Assembly (NCBI GenBank): GCA_946497265.1
Contig: CAMMKL010000167.1
Location: 1-5,023 of the forward strand
Origin: an uncultured Clostridia bacterium
GTDB taxonomy: Bacteria; Bacillota; Clostridia; Oscillospirales; Acutalibacteraceae
Length of the DNA: 5,023 nucleotides
Direction: 5' to 3'
Position 1 is the first letter of the stretch. Each line of letters starts with the position of its first letter. This document shows, in pieces, positions 1 to 5,023 of this stretch. The notes under the pieces are model-generated. The model was not told where the DNA came from. It saw only the letters and a program-made list of their open reading frames with translations, and did no database searches. The position numbers and the translations under genes are program-made.

Positions 1-1
1 G

Positions 2-778
2 CACAAATCGGGCGGCAGCTTAACACAGAGCTCCCTGCTGCTTACCGGGCCTAAAATCAGTGCCGGGTATGTCAGGCAGGTGATCAACCTAACGCAGACG
101 ACAAGCGCCTCTTACCTGTTGCTTTCCAGCCTGGATCTTTCCCGCCGTAACCTGGCCTTGCATGGGAAAGAGACCTTCCGCCAGGTTACCTATTTGGCGG
201 AATACGCCCGTTCTGAAATCAATGGCATTGGCGACTACTACGCCTATTCCAAGGAACTGGTAAACGGGGACAGTATCTATGACTTTGATATCACCAAGCT
301 TTCCATTCATACTTTGGATATTGGTCTGGCCGGTATTGAGGTATACGATATTCTACGGGACGATTACGATATACAGATCGAATTCGGAGATATTGGAAAC
401 ATCCTTGCCTATGTATCCATTGGGGATCGTAAACAGGACGTAGAGCGCCTGGTAAGCGCCTTGGCGGAAATACGCCGGCTCTATCGTAGAGACAAAGCCG
501 GCATGCTTACTCAGGAGTATATTTCCCCTCTTGTGGCCGCAACCCCACAACAAGCCTTTTACGAAGAAAAGGAGTCTCTTCCTCTTCGTGAGACGGCGGG
601 GCGTATTTGCAGTGAATTTGTTATGTGCTATCCGCCGGGAATCCCCATCCTGGCTCCAGGTGAGCAGATTACCAAGGATATTCTGGATTATATCCTGTAC
701 GCAAAGGAAAAAGGCTGCTCCATGACAGGGCCGGAGGACCCAAATATTGAGCGGCTGAATGTTTTAAAAGGAGTGTGA
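2..778 (+). CDS. speA: Arginine decarboxylase, fold-I Orn/Lys/Arg family, C-terminal part (5' end outside window)
   Basis: PLP-dependent decarboxylase, probably arginine to agmatine and CO2 in the cytoplasm, the first step of the agmatine route to putrescine. The frame is open from base 2 with no start needed: it begins HKSGGSLTQSS, the family's PLP-lysine motif, so the Schiff-base lysine is the second visible residue. A GTG at 80 is internal and not the real start. About 258 residues are visible; the Bacillus subtilis type is about 490, so roughly the N-terminal 230 are missing. Downstream lie the small domain and the C-terminal signature FVMCYPPGIPILAPGE (about 614-661), then TGPED near the end, both closely like B. 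subtilis SpeA as I remember it. Substrate choice among Arg, Lys and Orn cannot be read from this half; arginine is inferred because agmatinase is two genes downstream. The stop is 4 bases before speE, so the two are very likely co-transcribed. Confidence 0.93.
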   Translation, partial: HKSGGSLTQSSLLLTGPKISAGYVRQVINLTQTTSASYLLLSSLDLSRRNLALHGKETFRQVTYLAEYARSEINGIGDYYAYSKELVNGDSIYDFDITKLSIHTLDIGLAGIEVYDILRDDYDIQIEFGDIGNILAYVSIGDRKQDVERLVSALAEIRRLYRRDKAGMLTQEYISPLVAATPQQAFYEEKESLPLRETAGRICSEFVMCYPPGIPILAPGEQITKDILDYILYAKEKGCSMTGPEDPNIERLNVLKGV

Positions 779-782
779 CTTA

Positions 783-1634
783 ATGGAATTGTGGTTTACG
801 GAACGGCACACGCCCAATGTGAAATTTTCTATCCGGGTTGACCGCCAGCTCTATACCGGGCAAAGCGAATATCAGCGGATCGACGTATTCGATTCCAAGG
901 AGTTCGGACGCTTCCTGACCCTTGACGGATATATGATGCTCACGGAAAAGGACGAATTTATATATCATGAGATGATCACGCATGTACCGATGGCGGTACA
1001 TCCCTCCGTGCAAAAGGTTCTGGTGATCGGTGCGGGGGACGGCGGCGTCATCCGTGAGCTTACACGGTACGCTTCCATAAAGCATATCGATTTGGTAGAA
1101 ATCGACGAGCTGGTGGTAGAGGTTTGCCGCAAATATCTTCCGCAAACCGCCTGCCGCCTGAACGACCCAAGGGTTCACCTGCATTTTGAAGACGGGCTGA
1201 AATATATCCGCGCCTGCGAAAATGAATACGACCTGATCATTGTGGATTCGACCGATCCGTTCGGCCCGGGCGAGGGCTTATTCACCAAAGAGTTTTACGG
1301 GAACTGCTGCAAAGCCTTAAAAGAAGACGGCATTATGGTAAACCAACACGAAAGCCCCTTTTATGAGGAAGACGCCATCGCTATGCAGCGCGCCCACAAA
1401 CGGATTGTGGAAAGCTTCCCAATCAGCCGCGTATACCAAGCGCACATCCCTACTTATCCTTCAGGGCATTGGCTGTTTGGTTTTTCGTCCAAAAAATATC
1501 ACCCGGTTCACGACTTAAAACGAACGGAATGGGATTTGCTCAGCCTGCCCACCCGTTATTATACGACACGGCTGCATGCGGGCGCCTTTGCCCTGCCGTT
1601 TTACGTGGAGGAGCTATTACGCGATGTTGAATAG
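783..1634 (+). CDS. speE: Spermidine synthase (polyamine aminopropyltransferase)
   Basis: Transfers an aminopropyl group from decarboxylated S-adenosylmethionine to putrescine, giving spermidine and methylthioadenosine. It has 283 residues, a normal length for the family. The N-terminus (MELWFTERHTPN) matches the usual start of Firmicutes SpeE, and AAAGGAG at 767-773 lies 9 bases before the ATG. YHEMITHVPM precedes the Rossmann methyltransferase-like core. The nucleotide-binding loop is GAGDGG at residues 83-88 (most homologues have GGGDGG), with the ribose-binding acidic residue in VEID (E106). The catalytic segment DSTDP places D155 and D158 where the aminopropyl-transfer aspartates are expected. 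QHESPF and IPTYPSGHW complete the substrate pocket. Putrescine as acceptor is inferred from family and context; spermidine, or another diamine, cannot be excluded. It needs a SAM decarboxylase that is not in this window. The 3' end overlaps speB. Confidence 0.95.
   Translation: MELWFTERHTPNVKFSIRVDRQLYTGQSEYQRIDVFDSKEFGRFLTLDGYMMLTEKDEFIYHEMITHVPMAVHPSVQKVLVIGAGDGGVIRELTRYASIKHIDLVEIDELVVEVCRKYLPQTACRLNDPRVHLHFEDGLKYIRACENEYDLIIVDSTDPFGPGEGLFTKEFYGNCCKALKEDGIMVNQHESPFYEEDAIAMQRAHKRIVESFPISRVYQAHIPTYPSGHWLFGFSSKKYHPVHDLKRTEWDLLSLPTRYYTTRLHAGAFALPFYVEELLRDVE
1607..1613 (+). promoter_or_regulatory. Ribosome binding site deciding the speB start
   Basis: GGAGGAG inside the end of speE lies 10 bases before the ATG at 1624. 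It supports 1624 rather than the in-frame upstream ATG at 1576, which would add 16 residues unlike any agmatinase and overlap speE by 59 bases. The short overlap suggests speB translation is coupled to that of speE. Confidence 0.8.
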
Positions 1635-2481
1635 AAATATAGAAACTTTTCTCGGCTGCGAAGCTGAATATACAAACGCCGAAATCGTGTTGTACGGCGC
1701 CCCCTTTGACTCCACGACCTCTTACCGGCCCGGTACACGGTTCGGCAGCAAAGCGATCCGGTCCGAATCCTACGGTCTGGAAACCTATAGCCCTTATCAG
1801 GACAAAGATCTTATAGATATCCCGGTGTTCGACAGCGGGGATTTAGAGCTCTGCTTTGGCGACCCGCAGCAAGCGCTTCTACAAATTGAAGATCGTGCGC
1901 AAACCATCCTGGAAGACGGGAAGCTTCCCTTCCTGCTCGGTGGGGAACATTTGGTCACATTGGGCGCCGTTCGGGCCTCTGCAAAGAAATATCCAAACCT
2001 TCATATCTTACATTTTGATGCTCACGCCGACCTTCGGGAAGATTATCTGGGCATGAAACTTTCCCATGCCTGTGTGATCCGGCGGTGCTGGGAACTTCTG
2101 GGGGACAGCCGAATTTTTCAGTTTGGCATCCGATCCGGAGACCAAACTGAATTTCGCTGGGGCGCGCAAGGGCATGTTTCTACCCGGAAGTTTGATTTTG
2201 AAGGGCTAAAAGAAACCATTACGGCCCTTCATGGAAAACCGATTTATCTCACTGTGGATCTTGATGTGCTTGATCCCTCTGTATTTCCGGGAACCGGTAC
2301 GCCGGAGGCCGGGGGCGTTACCTTTTTGCAATTGCTCTCCGCTCTGCTTACCGTCTGTTCCGGCAGTTGGGTGGTCGGGTGCGATGTGAACGAGCTCAGC
2401 CCGCCATATGATCCAAGCGGCATTTCAACCGCTACCGCCTGCAAGGTGGTACGCGAATTATTGCTGGCGCTTTCAAACTGA
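1624..2481 (+). CDS. speB: Agmatinase (agmatine ureohydrolase)
   Basis: Hydrolyses agmatine to putrescine and urea with a binuclear manganese centre; ureohydrolase (arginase/agmatinase) fold, cytoplasmic. From ATG 1624 it is 285 residues, close to B. subtilis SpeB (about 290). All expected metal ligands are visible: H109 in GGEHL, D132, H134 and D136 in DAHAD, and D212 and D214 in DLDVLDP. FGIRSGDQTEF is the agmatinase-type loop before the second aspartate cluster, and GTGTPEAGG follows it. GGEHL departs slightly from the common GGDHS/GGEHS, but the histidine ligand is kept. The N-terminus (LYGAPFDSTTSYRPGTRFG) is typical. The start overlaps the end of speE by 11 bases; the speE-speB order is also the one in Bacillus. 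Agmatinase, rather than arginase or guanidinobutyrase, is favoured by the upstream arginine decarboxylase and by SpeB-like motifs. Confidence 0.94.
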   Translation: MLNRNIETFLGCEAEYTNAEIVLYGAPFDSTTSYRPGTRFGSKAIRSESYGLETYSPYQDKDLIDIPVFDSGDLELCFGDPQQALLQIEDRAQTILEDGKLPFLLGGEHLVTLGAVRASAKKYPNLHILHFDAHADLREDYLGMKLSHACVIRRCWELLGDSRIFQFGIRSGDQTEFRWGAQGHVSTRKFDFEGLKETITALHGKPIYLTVDLDVLDPSVFPGTGTPEAGGVTFLQLLSALLTVCSGSWVVGCDVNELSPPYDPSGISTATACKVVRELLLALSN

Positions 2482-2501
2482 AAACTCAGGAGGAAAAAAG
2501 A

Positions 2502-3704
2502 ATGGGAAAAACATTAATCATCGGCTGCGGCGGAGTGGCAAGCGTCGCCATCCATAAATGCTGCCAAAACAGCGCCGTTTTTGAAGACATCTGCATTGCG
2601 AGCAGAACAAAATCAAAATGCGACGCTTTAAAGGAAAAGCTCTCCGGTACAACCGCAACCAAAATTTCTACCGCGCAGGTGGACGCAAACAACGTGGAGG
2701 AACTGATTCGCTTGATAGGGGAGTATCAGCCCGACGTGGTACTAAACCTGGCCCTGCCTTATCAGGATCTGGCCATTATGGACGCGTGCCTGGCCGCGAA
2801 AGTAAACTATGTGGATACCGCCAACTATGAACCGGAAGACACCGCAAAATTCGAATACAAATGGCAATGGGCCTATCGGGAAAAGTTCAAGGAAGCCGGC
2901 ATCACCGCCTTATTGGGGAGCGGATTCGATCCCGGTGTGACCGGGGTATTCTCCGCCTACGCCCTCAAGCACCACTTCGATGAGATCCATTCCATTGATA
3001 TCCTAGACTGCAACGCGGGCGACCATGGCTATCCGTTTGCCACTAATTTCAACCCGGAAATCAATATCCGCGAAGTGTCGGCCAAAGGCAGCTACTGGGA
3101 AAACGGGCATTGGGTGGAAACCGAACCAATGGAAATCAAACGTGTCTATGATTTCCCGGAAGTCGGTGAAAAAGACATGTATCTTCTCCATCACGAGGAG
3201 ATCGAATCCCTTGCGCTCAATATCCCCGGAATCAAACGCATCCGGTTCTTTATGACCTTTGGGCAAAGCTATCTTACCCACCTCAAATGCTTGGAAAATG
3301 TGGGGATGACTTCCATCGAACCCATTGAATTTGAAGGGAAGCAAATCGTACCGCTCCAGTTCCTCAAGGCGGTTTTGCCGGATCCCTCCTCCCTTGGCCC
3401 CCGTACCAAAGGGAAAACCAACATAGGCTGCATCTTCCAAGGCAAAAAAGACGGGAAAGAGAAAACCTATTATCTTTATAACGTTTGTGACCATCAGGCT
3501 TGCTATCGTGAAGTAGATTCTCAGGCGGTCGCATATACCACCGGCGTACCTGCGATGATCGGAGCTATGATGCTCTTGACCAAAACCTGGGATAAGCCCG
3601 GCGTGTATAACATAGAGGAGTTTGATCCGGATCCTTTTATGGACGCGCTTAATCAATGGGGGCTTCCCTGGAAAGAAAGCTTCTCTCCCAAGTTGGTGGA
3701 CTAA
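2502..3704 (+). CDS. Carboxynorspermidine/carboxyspermidine dehydrogenase (saccharopine dehydrogenase family)
   Basis: Predicted NADPH-dependent reductive condensation of L-aspartate beta-semialdehyde with a diamine: carboxyspermidine from putrescine, or carboxynorspermidine from 1,3-diaminopropane. It has 400 residues, the normal length. The N-terminus carries a Rossmann dinucleotide loop, GCGGVA at residues 8-13. The central segment DTANYEPEDTAKFEYKWQW and the GSGFDPG loop (139-145), followed by DCNAGDHGYPFATNFNPE, are typical of the CASDH branch rather than lysine-making saccharopine dehydrogenases. AGGAGG at 2488-2493 lies 8 bases before the ATG; the gap after speB is 20 bases. The decarboxylase that uses its product follows immediately, which strongly supports the call over a lysine-pathway enzyme often written as Lys1. 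Putrescine is the likely acceptor because SpeA and SpeB supply it here and no diaminopropane-forming gene is seen. Confidence 0.9.
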   Translation: MGKTLIIGCGGVASVAIHKCCQNSAVFEDICIASRTKSKCDALKEKLSGTTATKISTAQVDANNVEELIRLIGEYQPDVVLNLALPYQDLAIMDACLAAKVNYVDTANYEPEDTAKFEYKWQWAYREKFKEAGITALLGSGFDPGVTGVFSAYALKHHFDEIHSIDILDCNAGDHGYPFATNFNPEINIREVSAKGSYWENGHWVETEPMEIKRVYDFPEVGEKDMYLLHHEEIESLALNIPGIKRIRFFMTFGQSYLTHLKCLENVGMTSIEPIEFEGKQIVPLQFLKAVLPDPSSLGPRTKGKTNIGCIFQGKKDGKEKTYYLYNVCDHQACYREVDSQAVAYTTGVPAMIGAMMLLTKTWDKPGVYNIEEFDPDPFMDALNQWGLPWKESFSPKLVD

Positions 3705-4832
3705 ATGAAGTGGGATGAACTACCTACGCCCTGCTATGTGGCGGATGAAGAGCTTTTGCTGCGGAATCTGGAGGTTTTAAAGGATGTGAAGGAACGTACC
3801 GGCTGCCATATCCTTTTGGCACAAAAAGCGTTCTCTATGTACGCCCTGTATCCTCTGATCGGCCAATATCTGGACGGCGCTACCGCCAGCGGACTGTACG
3901 AAGCACGTCTGGGGGCGGAAGAGATGGGCAAAGAAAACCATGTGTTCTCTCCGGCCTATCGGGAAGACGAAATCGATGAGATCATCTCTTTGTGTGATCA
4001 CATCGTATTCAATTCCTTTTCACAGCTGGAGCGTTTCGGCGACAAGGTAAGAAATGCCGGGAAAAGCGCTGGCCTGCGCATTAATCCGGAGTGTTCCACC
4101 CAACAAGGCCACGCAATTTACGACCCTTGTTCCCCGGGTTCCCGCCTGGGGGTTACTCTGGAAAATTTTCGTCCTAAGCAGCTGGACGGCGTTGACGGCC
4201 TGCATTTTCATACCCTTTGCGAACAGGACGCAGACGACTTGGCGCGCACGGTAGATGCAGTGGAAGAAAAATTTGGGCCGTGGCTTTCCCAAATGAAATG
4301 GTTGAATTTCGGAGGAGGCCACCATATCACTCGGCCAGGGTACCAACTGGATTTGTTGGAAGCTTGTATCGCCCGGATACAAAACCGTTACGGCGTGCAG
4401 GTGTATCTGGAACCGGGGGAAGCGGTTGCACTGAATGCGGGATTTTTAATTACTACCGTATTAGAGATTGTGCATAACGGGATGGATATTGCCATTCTAG
4501 ATACCTCCGCCGCCTGCCACATGCCGGATGTGCTCGAAATGCCATACCGTCCCCCGCTGCGAGGCGCAGAGGGCGCCGGCGTGCTTCCCTATACTTACCG
4601 CCTTGGTGGAATGACCTGTTTGGCAGGCGATATCATTGGAGACTATTCGTTTCCTACTCCTCTAAAACCAGGTGACCGGCTGGTGTTTGAAGATATGGCA
4701 ATCTATTCCATGGTGAAAAACAACACATTTAATGGGATGCCGCTTCCGGCAATCGTGCTTCGGGAGCAGGACGGACGGTGTCGTATTCTACGCCGGTTTG
4801 GTTATGAAGAATTTAAATGCCGCCTTTCTTGA
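3705..4832 (+). CDS. nspC: Carboxynorspermidine/carboxyspermidine decarboxylase
   Basis: Fold-III (alanine racemase-like) PLP decarboxylase that removes CO2 from carboxyspermidine or carboxynorspermidine to give spermidine or norspermidine. It has 375 residues, the normal length. PLP lysine K41 sits in LLAQKAFSM. H169 lies in LHFHTLCEQ, the barrel segment that faces the cofactor. The phosphate-binding glycine loop is GGGHH at 203-207, and EPGEA spans 236-240. The second-subunit motif TCLAGD places C305 and D309 where ornithine and diaminopimelate decarboxylases have their cross-dimer Cys/Asp. Y334 in MAIYSMVKNNTFNG is the usual PLP-contacting tyrosine. HFHTLCEQ and TRPGYQ are NspC-like rather than LysA- or ODC-like. 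The ATG follows the CASDH TAA with no gap, and only a weak GGTGG (3695-3699) lies upstream, so translation is probably coupled to CASDH. It is the last gene of the operon. Confidence 0.94.
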   Translation: MKWDELPTPCYVADEELLLRNLEVLKDVKERTGCHILLAQKAFSMYALYPLIGQYLDGATASGLYEARLGAEEMGKENHVFSPAYREDEIDEIISLCDHIVFNSFSQLERFGDKVRNAGKSAGLRINPECSTQQGHAIYDPCSPGSRLGVTLENFRPKQLDGVDGLHFHTLCEQDADDLARTVDAVEEKFGPWLSQMKWLNFGGGHHITRPGYQLDLLEACIARIQNRYGVQVYLEPGEAVALNAGFLITTVLEIVHNGMDIAILDTSAACHMPDVLEMPYRPPLRGAEGAGVLPYTYRLGGMTCLAGDIIGDYSFPTPLKPGDRLVFEDMAIYSMVKNNTFNGMPLPAIVLREQDGRCRILRRFGYEEFKCRLS

Positions 4833-4857
4833 CGAGCAGGCGCGAGAGACATAATAT
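4829..4857 (+). promoter_or_regulatory. Possible sigma-70-type promoter after nspC
   Basis: TTGACG (4829-4834, five of six bases of the -35 consensus) overlaps the nspC stop codon. It is followed after exactly 17 bases by TAATAT (4852-4857, four of six of the -10 consensus). CATAAT at 4850-4855 is a better -10 by sequence but at 15-base spacing. A start near 4864 would give a short RNA with the two hairpins downstream. AT-rich matches of this quality arise by chance, so this is weak evidence. Confidence 0.25.
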
Positions 4858-4879
4858 AAAGAAAGCTAAAATACATCAA

Positions 4880-4928
4880 CAAGACCCCATTGGCAGACAG
4901 GATAATTTTGTCTGCCAATGGGGTCTTG
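4880..4928. repeat. Perfect 20-bp inverted repeat with 9-base loop
   Basis: The left arm at 4880-4899 (starting CAAGACCCCATTGG) is perfectly complementary to 4909-4928, with GGATAATTT between them. The bases after the right arm are GCAAATTAGG and those beyond the left arm on the other strand are also not a T-run, so it lacks the U-tract of an intrinsic terminator in either direction. It may still act as a 3'-end stabilising hairpin for the operon mRNA, a protein-binding palindrome, or a small dispersed repeat. It lies 47 bases after the nspC stop. Confidence 0.85.
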
Positions 4929-4951
4929 GCAAATTAGGTTCCATACAAAAC

Positions 4952-4986
4952 AGAAAAACCGAATGTCGAAGACACTCGGTTTTTCT
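4952..4986 (-). terminator. Intrinsic terminator of the tRNA gene, possibly bidirectional
   Basis: Arms 4952-4967 and 4971-4986 form a 16-bp stem around a 3-base loop. The one imperfect position (A4963 against C4975) is a mismatch in + strand RNA but a G-U wobble in - strand RNA, which favours the - strand as the working product. Read on the - strand it starts directly after the tRNA CCA end and runs out into TTTTTCTGTTTTG. Read on the + strand the stem also ends in TTTTTCTT, so it could stop the polyamine operon too, making it a shared terminator between convergent units. Confidence 0.8.
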
Positions 4987-5023
4987 TGGAGGTGCCACCC
5001 AGATTTGAACTGGGGAATCAGGG
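4987..5023 (-). tRNA. 3' end of a tRNA, probably tRNA-Cys (rest outside window)
   Basis: On the - strand the sequence reads CCCTGATTC, then T-stem CCCAG, T-loop TTCAAAT, T-stem CTGGG, acceptor strand TGGCACC, discriminator T and an encoded CCA (4987-4989). The five T-stem pairs and seven-base loop are exact. The U discriminator, the ATTC-type short variable region and the TGGCACC acceptor strand fit clostridial tRNA-Cys as I remember it; the 5' half and anticodon are not in the window, so the identity is inferred. A tRNA-Gly or tRNA-Thr is less likely but not excluded. Confidence 0.85.

Noticed and set aside
80..778. speA starting at the GTG at 80
   Set aside because: The frame is open upstream to the window edge and encodes the PLP-lysine motif there, so the GTG is an internal codon.
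780..1184. 134-codon open frame on the - strand
   Set aside because: Antisense to the SpeE core, including the codons of the GAGDGG loop; no motif of its own.
1576..1623. Upstream ATG at 1576 as the start of speB
   Set aside because: The added residues are a shadow of the SpeE C-terminus; the ATG at 1624 has a good ribosome site and gives a standard agmatinase N-terminus.
3003..3656. 217-codon open frame on the - strand
   Set aside because: It lies wholly antisense to CASDH, which has clear family motifs throughout; the translation shows no recognisable domain and is a frame shadow.
4020..4382. 120-codon open frame on the - strand
   Set aside because: Antisense to the NspC barrel region; no recognisable protein features.
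4880..4928. Inverted repeat read as the operon's intrinsic terminator
   Set aside because: No T-run follows the stem on either strand; the 4952-4986 hairpin is a better terminator candidate.
4817..5008. 63-codon + strand open frame over the operon end, both hairpins and the antisense of the tRNA
   Set aside because: It runs through structured non-coding DNA and into the tRNA gene, overlaps the end of nspC, and gives a low-complexity basic peptide without a convincing ribosome site.

Overview
The window is most of a polyamine-biosynthesis operon on the + strand, followed by a short non-coding gap and the 3' end of a convergent tRNA gene on the - strand. The five proteins resemble Firmicutes homologues: SpeA and SpeE read like their Bacillus subtilis counterparts. 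Shine-Dalgarno sites are strong and purine-rich, the tRNA encodes its CCA end, and base composition is moderate. A clostridial bacterium (class Clostridia, perhaps a gut or anaerobic lineage) is my best inference; I cannot name a genus.

Layout: (1) 2-778, the C-terminal half of a fold-I arginine decarboxylase (SpeA), cut by the window edge almost exactly at its PLP lysine. (2) 783-1634, spermidine synthase (SpeE). (3) 1624-2481, agmatinase (SpeB), overlapping speE by 11 bases. (4) 2502-3704, carboxynorspermidine/carboxyspermidine dehydrogenase (CASDH, saccharopine-dehydrogenase family). (5) 3705-4832, carboxynorspermidine/carboxyspermidine decarboxylase (NspC), starting on the base after the CASDH stop. 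(6) 4833-4986, a gap with a possible promoter, a perfect 20-bp inverted repeat with no U-tract, and a terminator hairpin. (7) 4987-5023, the 3' end of a tRNA, probably tRNA-Cys, on the - strand.

How the genes work together: SpeA converts arginine to agmatine, and SpeB converts agmatine to putrescine and urea. Putrescine can then be extended in two ways encoded side by side: by SpeE with decarboxylated S-adenosylmethionine, or by CASDH plus NspC with aspartate semialdehyde. No S-adenosylmethionine decarboxylase (SpeD/SpeH) is visible here; it must lie elsewhere if SpeE is active. Having both aminopropyl-transfer chemistries in one transcription unit is the main biological point. They may be redundant routes to spermidine, or may act in sequence to make a longer polyamine such as spermine or thermospermine. 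Individually these are known families; I see no clearly new protein family. The least explained DNA is the 4833-4950 gap.
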